In this document: positions 16,690 to 25,393 of the stretch, piece after piece
Position numbering within the stretch: the stretch's first letter is position 1
Layout: each line of letters starts with the position of its first letter
Source: Polyangiaceae bacterium
Lineage (GTDB): Bacteria > Myxococcota_A > Polyangia > Polyangiales > Polyangiaceae
Direction of reading: 5' to 3'
Assembly: GCA_013361525.1 (NCBI GenBank)
Contig: JABFXY010000116.1
Location: 1-64,000, forward strand
Length of the DNA: 64,000 nucleotides
The notes under the pieces: model-generated
What the model saw: the letters and a program-made list of their open reading frames with translations, nothing else
What the model was told of the DNA's origin: nothing
Database searches by the model: none
Program-made: the position numbers and the translations under genes

Positions 16690-17232
16690 ATGGCCCGGCC
16701 CCAGACCTCCGGGTACATCGCTGCCAGCCTCGACGGCTTCATCGCTCGGGTCGATGGTGCGATAGATTGGCTCGCGATCGTTGCGTGCGAAGGCGAAGAC
16801 TACGGCTTCAAGGCTTTCTACGACACAGTCGACACCCTCGTGATGGGGCGGAAGACCTACGAGACGGCGCTCGGCTTCGATGCCTGGCCGTACGCCGGCA
16901 AACGGTGCGTGGTCGTCACGAGCGATACGGCAAGAACGGCACGGCACGGCGAGGAGTTCTTTGCGGGCGAGCTCGCCGCGTTGTTCGACCGCCTCGGAGC
17001 GGAGGGCTCGAAGCGCGTCTACATCGATGGCGGCGCCGTCATCGCGCAGGCGCTGAAGGCGGGGCTCGTCGACGACATTACGCTGTCCATCATCCCAATC
17101 CTTCTTGGCGAGGGGACAGCACTCGCGCCGAAGATCGGTGCCGACGTGCACCTCGAGCTCGTTGAGCACCGCGCGTTCGAGAGCGGCCTCGTCCAGCTCA
17201 AGTACCACGTAAAGCCGCACTCGACTCCATAA
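16690..17232 (+). CDS. DHFR / RibD C-terminal domain reductase-like protein
   Basis: 180 residues from the ATG at 16690. SGYIAASLDGFIARVDGAIDWL is the N-terminal signature of the small YyaP/YwjB-type RibD_C proteins. It continues VMGRKTYETALGF, CVVVTS and VYIDGGAVIAQALKAGLVDD, ending with the family's ILLGEGTAL. These proteins share the dihydrofolate-reductase fold and are presumed NADPH-dependent reductases, but most have no known substrate. It is divergent from the ArsR operon, with 124 bases between the start codons including the palindrome. A 31-bp repeat overlaps its 3' end. Confidence 0.88.
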   Translation: MARPQTSGYIAASLDGFIARVDGAIDWLAIVACEGEDYGFKAFYDTVDTLVMGRKTYETALGFDAWPYAGKRCVVVTSDTARTARHGEEFFAGELAALFDRLGAEGSKRVYIDGGAVIAQALKAGLVDDITLSIIPILLGEGTALAPKIGADVHLELVEHRAFESGLVQLKYHVKPHSTP

Positions 17233-17244
17233 CGGCCGCGAACG
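17214..17244 (+). repeat. 31-bp repeat, copy 1
   Basis: This stretch shares 27 of 31 bases with 19718-19748; the core CACTCGACTCCATAA is identical. It covers the last codons and stop of the reductase gene, while the second copy is intergenic, so a segment containing a gene end may have been duplicated. Confidence 0.6.
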
Positions 17245-17277
17245 TCCGCGAGAGGGATCCTGATACGATGCCTCCGG

Positions 17278-18291
17278 ATGCCGAAACCGCCCGCCTTCAA
17301 CCGACGAAACCTGCTCCGCGCCGCGGTGTACGGCACGCTCGTCGGTGGGCCGGCAATCTATGCGCTGTGGCCGCGAGGGCTCGACGTGCGCGACGGCCGG
17401 CACGACCGGGGTGAAAACGGCATTTGGCTACAGCACGGTTGGCTCGGAGACGACACCTGGTTCGTGTTGAATCACAAAGAAGACCGGCGCGCATTCTTCC
17501 GTGATCGCGCACCGGTGGAGGAGCTGCGAGCTCGCCTCGATAAACACAATATCCGCGACCTGTTTCCGCATCTATGCCCGGCGCTGCCGGGCGGCGCACT
17601 GATGCCAGTCGACGCCGATGCGACGAGAGCGTTCCTCGACGTGTTCGACGGCATGCGCGTGATGCCGTGGATTGGCGGTGTTTTAGGGGCATCGGTATTC
17701 TTGGACGACGAGCAGTGGCAGGCGGCATTCGTGTCTTCCACTGCGCGCTTGCTCGCGGATCATCCGCGGTTGGCAGGTGTGCACCTCAACGTGGAGCCCT
17801 GCCCGGACGGACACCCGGGTTTTCTTCTTCTGCTCGAAGCATTGCGTGCAGCGGCGCCCGGCAAGCTCCTCTCCGTCGCGGCGTTTCCCCCTCCATCCAT
17901 ACTTCATCCGCACTCGGACGTGCATTGGGGAGAACGGTTCTATCGCGACATCGCGGCCCGATGCGACCAGATCGTCCCCATGCTCTACAATACCGGCCTC
18001 TTCCTCCGACAGCCCTATCGAGCGCTGGTGCGTGATTGGGCGCGCGAGGTGCTCGCTTGGTGCGGGCCGACCGAGGTGCTCTTGGGTCTACCGGCATACG
18101 GCGACAATGGCGTCGGGTATCACGACCCCGACGTCGAGAACCTCGACGACTCGTTGCTCGGCGTGCACGAGGCGTTGAGCCAATTCGAAGTGCTGCCCGA
18201 GCACTACCGGGGAATCGCGACCTACAGTGAATGGACGATGACCGACGAGGCGTGGCAGAGCCTGCGAGCTTGCTTTGTTCGCAACGGGTGA
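17278..18291 (+). CDS. Exported GH18-like TIM-barrel protein
   Basis: 337 residues. The N terminus NRRNLLRAAVYGTLVGGPA resembles a Tat-like or Sec signal anchor with two Arg. The mature part has features of the chitinase-like (GH18) fold: HGWLGDDTWF, VMPWIGG, then LAGVHLNVEPCPDG at the place where GH18 enzymes have their catalytic DxxDxDxE strand; only one acidic residue (Glu) is seen there. Later strands LSVAAFPPP, IVPMLYNTGL and VLLGLPAYGDNG match the barrel's Met-Tyr strand and C-terminal strands. It may be a glycosidase with a modified active site or a carbohydrate-binding relative. Translation from the ATG at 17278. Monocistronic. Confidence 0.6.
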   Translation: MPKPPAFNRRNLLRAAVYGTLVGGPAIYALWPRGLDVRDGRHDRGENGIWLQHGWLGDDTWFVLNHKEDRRAFFRDRAPVEELRARLDKHNIRDLFPHLCPALPGGALMPVDADATRAFLDVFDGMRVMPWIGGVLGASVFLDDEQWQAAFVSSTARLLADHPRLAGVHLNVEPCPDGHPGFLLLLEALRAAAPGKLLSVAAFPPPSILHPHSDVHWGERFYRDIAARCDQIVPMLYNTGLFLRQPYRALVRDWAREVLAWCGPTEVLLGLPAYGDNGVGYHDPDVENLDDSLLGVHEALSQFEVLPEHYRGIATYSEWTMTDEAWQSLRACFVRNG

Positions 18292-18313
18292 GCGTCCCAG
18301 CGCAGGCGGAAGC

Positions 18314-18360
18314 GCGAACGACTCATGGCGGGGTATTGCAGCCCTCCTCGATTGATTCGC
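18314..18360 (+). repeat. 47-bp dispersed repeat, single forward copy
   Basis: Begins GCGAAC and ends GATTCGC with the internal GCAGCCCTCC block. It aligns over its full 47 bases with the forward arms at 18557, 21393 and 23985. Confidence 0.65.
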
Positions 18361-18418
18361 GTCGGCCCCGCAATCGTGCGCCGCGACACAATTGGTCGGC
18401 CGCCCGGGCCGGCAGGGT

Positions 18419-18603
18419 GCGAACAAATTGCGGAAGGTTGCAACGTCCCTACCCGATTCGTTCGGCTCCTTGCCATAGCTCGATGGCCGGGTGACCAACA
18501 CTCAAGCACTTAGCCGCTCCCCCAACGTCGCGCACCCGACGTGATGAGCGTAAATCGCGAACAACTGAAGGGGGAATAGCGCAACCCTCCCCGATTCGTT
18601 CGC
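18419..18603. repeat. REPIN-like inverted pair of the 47-bp repeat, copy A
   Basis: The reverse arm 18419-18465 and forward arm 18557-18603 are each 47 bases, starting GCGAAC and ending CGTTCG. They face each other across a 91-base spacer. The arms align with each other only when one is reverse-complemented. The spacer shares short blocks with copies B and C, for example ACACTC and GCACTT. This stretch fills most of the 633-base gap between the GH18-like gene and the zinc-ribbon gene; no gene is visible in the gap. Confidence 0.75.
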
Positions 18604-18611
18604 TGACCGCC

Positions 18612-18655
18612 GCGCCACACATCATGGCGGGCTCGATCGCTCCCGATTCATTCGC
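18612..18655 (+). repeat. Degenerate forward copy of the 47-bp repeat
   Basis: CATGGCGGG and CCCGATTCATTCGC match the forward arms, while the first bases are eroded. It lies directly right of copy A. Confidence 0.5.
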
Positions 18656-18924
18656 CGGCGGCCTCGGCCCGCCCGGCAACGCCGGCGGCCGTGTGAAGAG
18701 CTTGCGCAATGATTCAGTCACGCCCTCGCGACGCTGTAACCTTGCCTCGGCCGAGCCAGGCGCCCGTCACGGCGCGCAGAACCGGAACACCTTCGCTCGG
18801 GGAAGTGCCTCCTCCTTTGCGACACGAAAAGCGAAGCTTGCCTCGGGGAAAGCGACCTTGGCGGCTTGCGAGGGGCCAGGGCGATCCCTAAGAGAAAGGA
18901 CGGCTGAGGCGGGAGGCGGTCATC

Positions 18925-19632
18925 ATGAGGATGGTGTGCACGAACTGCGGGGCCGACGCCGTCTACCGATTGAGCGGGCAACTTCGACAGGTGCGTTGCC
19001 GCGAATGTATGGCAGTCTCCACGCCCCCCGAGCTGGCCGCGTTGCCGGAGCTGCCCGCACCTGCACCACCGCGGCTGCCCGCACCTGCGCCGCCGGAGCT
19101 GCCCGCCGAGCCGCCTGAGCTGCCGGCACCTGCGCCGCCCGGTCGACTCGTGGTGTCCATCCTCGAACCGAAGCCACAAGCTGCGTTGGCCACTTATCGC
19201 ACCGTGGCGCTCGCGTCCGATCGCCCGGTGGTTCGCATCGATCTGCCAACCGACCTCCGGTACGCCCCATTCCTCGCGTTCAGCTCAATTTGGACACTGA
19301 TCGCACTCGCGTCGCCCGTGCACGGCATTTGGCTGGTGGGTGCATTTATGGCGTCGGCCGCGCTTTGGGGGCTCATTGGCCCTCGGCGAGTCGTCGTGTC
19401 CGACGACGTGGAGGCGTGGGATCGACCGCTGCGGGGTCGGCCCGTAAAGCTGCCCCTATCCGAGATACGCGACGTGCGCCTGAAGCCCGTGAACGATCGG
19501 TTCCGGATGCGTGCATATGAGATCGTCGCGGACACGACGCAGGGGCCGGAGGTGGTGCTGCTCACGGACGTGCGTGACCAAGATGCAGCTGAATACATCC
19601 AGCGCGTGATTCAGCAGCGGCTGCAGGCATAG
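18925..19632 (+). CDS. Zinc-ribbon, Pro-rich, two-helix membrane protein
   Basis: 235 residues. ATG at 18925 with GGGAGG eight bases upstream. Residues 4-30 form a zinc ribbon (VCTNCG and VRCRECM). A Pro/Ala/Glu-rich linker of about 50 residues follows, built from repeats of ELPAPAPP. Two hydrophobic stretches near 115-155 are probable membrane helices, and the remainder resembles a small PH-like domain (RRVVVSDDVEAWDRPLRG, VVLLTDVRDQDAAEYIQRVI). No known family. The layout suggests a membrane protein with both soluble ends in the cytoplasm. The repeat-rich gap lies upstream. Confidence 0.7.
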   Translation: MRMVCTNCGADAVYRLSGQLRQVRCRECMAVSTPPELAALPELPAPAPPRLPAPAPPELPAEPPELPAPAPPGRLVVSILEPKPQAALATYRTVALASDRPVVRIDLPTDLRYAPFLAFSSIWTLIALASPVHGIWLVGAFMASAALWGLIGPRRVVVSDDVEAWDRPLRGRPVKLPLSEIRDVRLKPVNDRFRMRAYEIVADTTQGPEVVLLTDVRDQDAAEYIQRVIQQRLQA

Positions 19633-19717
19633 GACGATTTCGTCGCCGTTTCGCGGCAAGCTCTGCTCGAGCGGGGGAACTCAGTCGTGTGACGAGACTT
19701 GGGACCGCCCTAGGCAA

Positions 19718-19748
19718 GCCACACTCGACTCCATAAGGACTGCGAACG
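19718..19748 (+). repeat. 31-bp repeat, copy 2
   Basis: Near copy of 17214-17244 with four differences, in the 192-base gap after the zinc-ribbon gene. Weaker similarity may continue beyond it (a GAGGGA block in both), suggesting an old longer duplication. Confidence 0.6.
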
Positions 19749-19824
19749 GGCCGAGCCCGCTCGATTCGAGGGACCAGCGAACTTTGGATGTCCATGCCGC
19801 ACGGGAGCCGCCGACTCCTGAGGC

Positions 19825-21234
19825 ATGACCTCGACGCAAAATCGTCCGCTCCAACCAAGTGCCTTCAAGCTCACCACCGCCTTCGTCCTCTTCGCCGCCC
19901 TCACATGCTGCGGCGACGACGCCGGACCGACAGGTGGCGCCGACACCAACGGGGAAGGAGGCGCCTCCGTCGGCGGTTCGCAACCCGGCGGAGGCGGCCA
20001 GGATGTTGCCGGCGGTGGGGGATCGGGCGGTGGCGGAGCAGGTGGCGAGGCGCCGGAGCCCGTGCTCGAAACGATTCGGTTTCGGACCGAGGAGGGTTTG
20101 CAGGCAGGCGTTCCCATCATCGTACACGACGCCGACGGACTGCCGCTGACCATGTCCGAGACGGACGCCGAAGGGACGGCAGAGGTCGACGTCCCCCCGG
20201 GCGGTGCGGTGTCCGCCATCTGGCACGAGGGCTATCAATTCAACGGAGAGACCGTTCATCTCAGGGTCTTGAATACGATCTACGCGGTGCCGCAGGGGAC
20301 GGCGGTCGAGTTCGAGGGAGACGACTTCATCGTTTATCCGCAGCCTGCCCCGATGGACCTGACGGTGACCTTGAGCGAGGTGCCGCCGACCGCGACGATG
20401 GCGTATCTCTTTGCATGCGGTCAGCAGTTGGGCGGCAACGACATTCCCGCTTCGGGTGTGCTCGAGGTCGCGCCGCCGAGCTTCGGTTGTGACAAGCCCT
20501 TCTTTCCGATCACCGTCATCTACACGGGAGCCGATCTGGATCCCGTCGGGATGAAGGTCACCAACGGCCATCGTTATCAGCCTGGGTCGAAGCTCTGGGT
20601 CGGCATCGCCTCATACGACGCGCCGACCTACTCAATCTTGAGTTGGGACCCCCTCCCGGCCGATGCAATCACTCCCAGCGCATGGAGCGAGACCTATGTC
20701 GACGGGCGGCGGTTGTTCGAGGCAACGCCGGCCGTGGTCCTAGCGGGACAGGCGGGCTCGCGGGCAATCACCTACCACTCGAGCGGAGAGACGGTCGCTC
20801 GGATTCGCTTTTGGTTGCCGAACAACCGTTTCTTCAATCGAGTTTGGGCGCCCATGCAGGTCGTTCCGAACCTACATTTCCAGGGCATCGAGCTCGCGCA
20901 GTTCGAAAGCATCCAGATGGCAGACTTCGAAACAGTGGAGCGACCGCGCTTTTCCTGGACGATGGGTGACGGTCATCCGGGAGACGTCATGAGGCTGAGC
21001 TGGGCCTACATCCGCGACGACGAAGAAACCGAGTTTCGTGCGACACTTCCGCCGGGCACAACAGAGATCCGATTCCCGCAGCTGCCGGAAGAATTCATCG
21101 ACCTGCAAGTCCAGGACGGAGATATCCTTCATCGTACGTATTCGATGCACGTCACCGACTACGACGACGCGACGAGCTACGAGGAAGGCATCAACGCGAG
21201 GGGTTCCATGGCCGACTTGGAGGCGAGGCCATAG
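19825..21234 (+). CDS. Predicted lipoprotein with Gly-rich linker, unknown function
   Basis: 469 residues. Signal peptide FKLTTAFVLFAALTC with a double-Cys lipobox, followed by a Gly-rich linker of about 45 residues and then a folded part. Its first portion (VPIIVHDADGLPLTMSETDAEGTAEVDVPPGG) resembles a carboxypeptidase-regulatory or other small Ig-like sandwich. Further beta-rich segments end with MHVTDYDDATSYEEGI. No enzyme motif is visible. The linker suggests that the globular part is held away from the membrane. A REPIN-like element begins about 20 bases after the stop. Confidence 0.72.
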   Translation: MTSTQNRPLQPSAFKLTTAFVLFAALTCCGDDAGPTGGADTNGEGGASVGGSQPGGGGQDVAGGGGSGGGGAGGEAPEPVLETIRFRTEEGLQAGVPIIVHDADGLPLTMSETDAEGTAEVDVPPGGAVSAIWHEGYQFNGETVHLRVLNTIYAVPQGTAVEFEGDDFIVYPQPAPMDLTVTLSEVPPTATMAYLFACGQQLGGNDIPASGVLEVAPPSFGCDKPFFPITVIYTGADLDPVGMKVTNGHRYQPGSKLWVGIASYDAPTYSILSWDPLPADAITPSAWSETYVDGRRLFEATPAVVLAGQAGSRAITYHSSGETVARIRFWLPNNRFFNRVWAPMQVVPNLHFQGIELAQFESIQMADFETVERPRFSWTMGDGHPGDVMRLSWAYIRDDEETEFRATLPPGTTEIRFPQLPEEFIDLQVQDGDILHRTYSMHVTDYDDATSYEEGINARGSMADLEARP

Positions 21235-21253
21235 CCACTTGCAAACCGCGCGC

Positions 21254-21439
21254 GCGAACAAATCGAGGGAGGTTGCAACGTCCCTAACGGATTCGTTCGC
21301 GCCTTATCGCAGGCCGGTGGGGTCGGACGACGAGCATTCAGGCACATAACAGCCCTTGAAGACCGGCCGTCGTGGGTCAAGGCGCTCCAAACGCGAACGA
21401 TTCGCGCGGGCATCTTGCAAACCTCCCCGATTCGTTCGC
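21254..21439. repeat. REPIN-like inverted pair of the 47-bp repeat, copy B
   Basis: Reverse arm 21254-21300 and forward arm 21393-21439, each 47 bases, with a 92-base spacer. Both arms have intact GCGAAC/GTTCGC ends. The orientation and arm order are the same as in copies A and C. It occupies the front of the 460-base gap before the S9 peptidase. Confidence 0.78.
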
Positions 21440-21470
21440 ACAGGCCGGTCGCGTCCGTCATTGCGACACC

Positions 21471-21491
21471 ATCCCTCCCCGATTCATTCGC
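21471..21491 (+). repeat. 3' fragment of the 47-bp repeat
   Basis: ATCCCTCCCCGATTCATTCG plus one base, matching the forward arm's right half. Similar fragments follow copy C at 24064 and 24145. Confidence 0.5.
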
Positions 21492-21694
21492 GCCCCTCCC
21501 CCGCCCGCCAAGACGTCCCTCCCAATCGCGGCAAAGGCAAGCTTCGGGTCAAATCGCCGAAGCTCGAGCCGAAGCCCCGACCCGGCACACGACGGCACAC
21601 TGCGAAGGCCGCTGGACGGTGCTTCCGCGGAAAGCGTTCGGGTCCGACCGTTGCACTCGCGCCGTTCCCGCCGATCGGGAAAAGGATGGGCTCC

Positions 21695-23749
21695 ATGCGC
21701 TCTCCGTCAGCACTCTTTCTTCGCCTTGCGCTCGCCGTCGCGCTCGTAGCTTGCGACGAATCGAAGCTCGCGCCCACGGGCCCTGCGGTGCAGTCGGGCC
21801 AATCGGCGAGCGCCCCTTCCTCATCGACGTCGCCGGCTGAAAACACACCTCAAACCGCTGCGGGCCGGGCGCTCGACGCGTTGCTCGCGCTCCGGAGCTA
21901 CCGCGACCTCGCGCTCTCGCCGGACGGCAAGCGCATCGCTTACAGCGTCGCGCTCGATCCCATCGGCGCGCCTTCGCGTCGCTCGGTGTTCGTGATCCAC
22001 CTCGCGAGCCAGGCCGCCGCGCCCGAGCGCATCACGGCCGCGGGCAGCGATACCGCGAGCGAGCGCTGGCCCGCGTTCTCCCCCGACGGCAAACGCCTCT
22101 CGTTCGTCTCGCAGCCTACGGATGGCGGGCCCCCGCAGGTCTGGGTCGCGGACATCGAGGGAGGCGGCGCCCCGCGCGTCCTCGCCACCATCCCGGGGTC
22201 CGTCGACGCTCCGATGTGGTCGCCCGACGGAGCGCGCATCGCCTTTCTGTTCTCGGACCGCTCGTCGAAGACGCCGCAGGACCCGACCGCGCCCACCGTC
22301 TACGATCGGAGCGCGCACGTCCCGAGCCGTCGCGTCGATGTCCTCGATCTCGCGTCGGGTTCGACGAGCCGCGCGTCGCCGACCGACCTGCACGTGCACT
22401 CCTTCGCCTGGGCACCCGACGGCCGCACGCTCGTCGGTGTCGCATCGAGCGGCGTCCGCCCAAACTACTTCGCCGCCAAGCTCTACGCCTTCCCCGCCGA
22501 CGGCGGCGCTGCACGCGTCATTCACGAACCGAAGCGCCAGATCGGCGATCCACGCGTCTCACCGGACGGCAAGCGGGTCTCGTTCATCGAGGGCCTGATG
22601 AGCGACGAGGGCAATACGGGTGGCGATCTGTTCGTCGTGCCGCTCGACGGCGGCGCTGCGAAGAACGTCACCCCCGGCCGCAAGGCGACGATCACCGCTG
22701 CGCGCTGGAGGCCCGACGGGCGCTCGCTCGTCGTCGACGAAATCATCGAGGATCGTTTCGCGCTCAGTGCGATCCCCGTCGACGACGGCACCCCCGAGAC
22801 GCTGTTCGAGGCCCAAGCCTCGTTCTTCGGGTTCGACCTCACCGCCGACGGCGAGCAAGTCGCCTTCATTCACACTTCGTTCAATGCGCCGCCCTCGGTC
22901 TGGACCGGCGCGCTCCGCGCTCCGGCGCCCATTGCATCGACGCAGCAGCGTTTCTCCGAGCCCTGGGGAAAGGTGGAGGTGATTCATGCCGAGAGCGACG
23001 GGAGAATGATCCAGAGCTTCCTCGTGTGGCCGCCGGAAAGCGCGCTGCCCGCACGTCCGGCGCAGGGCGTGACGCTACCGCTCATCGTGCGCCTCCACGG
23101 CGGCCCGGCTGCATCGGCGACTGCGGCGATCAACGAGTATTTGGCGCTCGCCGCCGACGGCTACTTCGTATTGCTCCCCAACCCGCGCGGTAGCTTCGGA
23201 CGAGGTGTGGAGTTCCAAGAGGCAAACGTGGGAGACCTGGGCGGCGGCGATTTGCGTGACGTTCGCGCGAGCGTGCAAGCGGCGCTCGAGGCGGCGCCGA
23301 TCGACCCGAAGCGCGTCGGTGTCACCGGGTGGAGCTATGGTGGCTTTCTAACGCTGTGGGCCGTGACACAGGGGCGCGAGTTTCGCGCAGCCGTTGCGGG
23401 CGCACCGATCGCCGATTGGCAGAGCTACTACGGGCAAACGGACGTAACGGGATGGATGCCGCCGTACTTCGGCGCGTCGGTGTATGACGACCCAACCGTC
23501 TACTCAAAACGCTCGCCCATCCTGTTCGCCAAGCAGGTGACGACGCCGACGGCGCTCATCGTGGGGGAGCGGGACACCGACTGTCCGGCACCGCAATCAC
23601 GTGAGTTCTGGCAGGCGCTCGCCGCGCTCGGCATACCGACGGAGCTCGCGGTATACCCCGGCGAGTCGCACGGCTTCTCCTCGCCCGCACACCGACGAGA
23701 TCGCATCGAGCGCATGGCAGCCTGGTTCGGTCGTCACATGCAGCCGTGA
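21695..23749 (+). CDS. S9-family serine peptidase (DPP/acylaminoacyl-peptidase type), lipoprotein
   Basis: 684 residues. ATG at 21695 with AAGG upstream; an ATG nine bases earlier is possible. Signal peptide LFLRLALAVALVAC with lipobox, then a Ser-rich linker. Residues of about 65-420 form the WD40-like beta propeller with repeated SPDGKRIAY, SPDGKRLSF and WSPDGARIAF blades. The C-terminal alpha/beta hydrolase domain has the oxyanion-region HGGP, nucleophile GWSYGGF, the Asp of VGERDTDCP and the His of ESHGFSSP. Prolyl-oligopeptidase-type enzymes cut short peptides. Being a lipoprotein, this one should work in the periplasm or at the cell surface. The catalytic set is complete. Confidence 0.93.
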   Translation: MRSPSALFLRLALAVALVACDESKLAPTGPAVQSGQSASAPSSSTSPAENTPQTAAGRALDALLALRSYRDLALSPDGKRIAYSVALDPIGAPSRRSVFVIHLASQAAAPERITAAGSDTASERWPAFSPDGKRLSFVSQPTDGGPPQVWVADIEGGGAPRVLATIPGSVDAPMWSPDGARIAFLFSDRSSKTPQDPTAPTVYDRSAHVPSRRVDVLDLASGSTSRASPTDLHVHSFAWAPDGRTLVGVASSGVRPNYFAAKLYAFPADGGAARVIHEPKRQIGDPRVSPDGKRVSFIEGLMSDEGNTGGDLFVVPLDGGAAKNVTPGRKATITAARWRPDGRSLVVDEIIEDRFALSAIPVDDGTPETLFEAQASFFGFDLTADGEQVAFIHTSFNAPPSVWTGALRAPAPIASTQQRFSEPWGKVEVIHAESDGRMIQSFLVWPPESALPARPAQGVTLPLIVRLHGGPAASATAAINEYLALAADGYFVLLPNPRGSFGRGVEFQEANVGDLGGGDLRDVRASVQAALEAAPIDPKRVGVTGWSYGGFLTLWAVTQGREFRAAVAGAPIADWQSYYGQTDVTGWMPPYFGASVYDDPTVYSKRSPILFAKQVTTPTALIVGERDTDCPAPQSREFWQALAALGIPTELAVYPGESHGFSSPAHRRDRIERMAAWFGRHMQP

Positions 23750-23846
23750 GCCGGCCTACCCGACAGCCCGACCATAGCGGCATTAACCTCTGTTGCACCG
23801 GCATTGGTGAGACCGAGATCGGGTCAAACATCTATAGGTGGACCCT

Positions 23847-24031
23847 GCGAACAAATGGCGGAAGGTTGCAATATCCCATCCCGATTCATTCGCGGTGCGG
23901 GATAGCTCGATGAGTGCTCGCGACGAACACTCTGGCACTTGGCTGCGCTCGGGCGGCGGGGTCGACATCAAGAGGTCTCGAATGGCGAACAGTTCGCGGG
24001 GGCATACTGCAACCCTCCTCGATTTGTTCGC
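23847..24031. repeat. REPIN-like inverted pair of the 47-bp repeat, copy C
   Basis: Reverse arm 23847-23893 and forward arm 23985-24031, each 47 bases, across a 91-base spacer. The spacer shares CGAACACTC, GCACTT and TAGCTCGATG with copy A. It lies in the 557-base gap between the S9 peptidase and the OsmC gene, where no other gene is visible. Confidence 0.78.
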
Positions 24032-24063
24032 CAGCCGCCGCCGCGCGCTCCATTTCGGCCTGG

Positions 24064-24083
24064 ATCCCTCCCCGATTCATTGC
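24064..24083 (+). repeat. 3' fragment of the 47-bp repeat
   Basis: ATCCCTCCCCGATTCATTGC; the same fragment as at 21471, with one base missing near the end. Confidence 0.45.
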
Positions 24084-24144
24084 ATCGACCTCCGCGAGCC
24101 CGGGCGCACTGCCGACCGCCCGCTGCACTCCGCATTGCTGCGCG

Positions 24145-24165
24145 ATCCCTCCCCAATTCATTCGC
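24145..24165 (+). repeat. 3' fragment of the 47-bp repeat
   Basis: ATCCCTCCCCAATTCATTCG plus one base. With the fragment at 24064 it forms a tail of partial copies right of copy C. Confidence 0.45.
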
Positions 24166-24306
24166 ACGCCGGCCGCCACCCCTCCCGCGCCCTCCTCCGC
24201 AAGACCAGCCGCCACCCATCGCCGGAGCCCGCACCACCGCCCTTCCACCCCTGCGCCCCTCGCCGACATGGCGACCCGGCAAAACCCGCGCTACCCCATC
24301 GCCACC

Positions 24307-24717
24307 ATGACGATCCGTTGCGAGACCGAGACCGCCGGCGAATACGCGCAGCTCCTTCACGTCGGCAAGCACACGCTCCACGCCGATATGGACGAGAAGT
24401 CCGGTGGCCACGACACCGGGCCGGGCGCGCACGAGTACTTCGATGCGGCGCTTTCGGCGTGCAAGGCGCTGACGGCCACGTGGTTCGCGAAGAAGAACAA
24501 CATCCCGCTCGAACGTGTGGAGACGTTCGTCGAGCGCGACGATTCGCAGGAGCGCGCTGGCAAGTACGTCCTGAAGGTGCGGCTCGCGTTCCACGGGCCG
24601 CTCAGCGACGAAGATCGCAAGCGCCTTTATGCGGCGGTGGGCAAATGCCCGGTGCACAAGCTGATGACGACGACCGAAGTGGTGATCGAGACGGCGCCGC
24701 TCGACGCCACGACATAA
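24307..24717 (+). CDS. OsmC-family peroxiredoxin-like protein
   Basis: 136 residues from the ATG at 24307; an in-frame ATG at 24268 would add 13. HVGKHTLHADMDEKSGG, then GPGAHEYFDAALSACKALTA, carry the family's GPxxYExxxxALxxC signature with the first redox Cys. The second Cys is in VGKCPVHKLM. OsmC/Ohr proteins reduce organic and fatty-acid hydroperoxides using this Cys pair and protect against oxidants. Length is typical. No ribosome site stands out before either start. The gene converges on the lipoprotein at 24721, with three bases between the stops. Confidence 0.87.
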   Translation: MTIRCETETAGEYAQLLHVGKHTLHADMDEKSGGHDTGPGAHEYFDAALSACKALTATWFAKKNNIPLERVETFVERDDSQERAGKYVLKVRLAFHGPLSDEDRKRLYAAVGKCPVHKLMTTTEVVIETAPLDATT

Positions 24718-24720
24718 GAG

Positions 24721-25329
24721 CTAGTCGCCGAAGTTGGCGACGTCGCAAGCGCGCTCCTTCGCGACGAGGAGGGTTTTGACCTTTCCCTTTGCGAGGCAGA
24801 CGACGGTTTTGATGCGCTCTTCGGGGATGCCGGCGGCGACGAGCTGCGGCACGAGCAACTTCTGCCATGCGGTCGCCGTGGCTTTGACGGGCGCGCGCGT
24901 TTGAACGATGAGCCTCGGTTCGTCGATGACCATGCGTGCAACCTGGCGCATGGCGGTCTCCTCGTTCGCGTCGAGCTTGTGCGGGACATCGCCGAAGTCG
25001 ACGATGAGGTCCCGTTCGCCGTGGCGGCTCGGCCGTGGCGGGGCGTCGTAAGGGCAGCCCGCCCACGCAGGGTTTTCATCGTCGGCACCACGCTCTCGGG
25101 GGCAGACGTCGCGTTCGTCGGGCACCCCGTCGCCGTCGGTGTCCACGGGCCGCACGCTTGCCGACCCCGTGGCCGCGGGCTGCGCGGTCCAGGTCGCCGG
25201 CAGCTCAGCCGACATCACGACCATCGCCGTTTCGCCCTGTGGCTCGTTGGGCGCCGGCGTCGAGCACGCAGCGACGACCCCAATCCCCAACGCCGCAGCG
25301 AGGTTCGCCCGCACCATGCGCGGGAGCAT
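24721..25329 (-). CDS. Lipoprotein with calcium-binding-like repeat and OmpA-like end
   Basis: 202 residues from the ATG at 25329; an ATG at 25359 is also in frame. Hydrophobic LAAALGIGVVAAC provides the lipobox. DTDGDGVPDERDVCP is a thrombospondin type-3-like calcium loop that often precedes OmpA domains. The rest (ANEETAMRQVARMV, TATAWQKLLVPQLVAAGIPEERIKTV) resembles part of an OmpA-like peptidoglycan-binding fold, but the key NxxL..R motif is not seen. It may bind cell wall or be a diverged relative. It is divergent from the P450 gene, with 64 bases between the chosen starts. Confidence 0.62.
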   Translation of the reverse strand: MLPRMVRANLAAALGIGVVAACSTPAPNEPQGETAMVVMSAELPATWTAQPAATGSASVRPVDTDGDGVPDERDVCPRERGADDENPAWAGCPYDAPPRPSRHGERDLIVDFGDVPHKLDANEETAMRQVARMVIDEPRLIVQTRAPVKATATAWQKLLVPQLVAAGIPEERIKTVVCLAKGKVKTLLVAKERACDVANFGD

Positions 25330-25393
25330 ATCGACGCCACGGCCCGTTGAGCTAGCCATGACACGCACCCGGGCGAACGATACGGTAGCGACC

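Noticed and set aside
18419..24031. CRISPR array made of the 47-bp repeats
   Set aside because: The units are inverted pairs with a fixed 91-92-base related spacer and lie kilobases apart; no cas genes are present.
18222..24310. Similar small proteins encoded in the three repeat-bearing gaps
   Set aside because: The shared peptide pieces (such as GTLQPSAIC) come from the 47-bp DNA repeat being read in a common frame; the frames have no ribosome sites and are not conserved outside the repeat.
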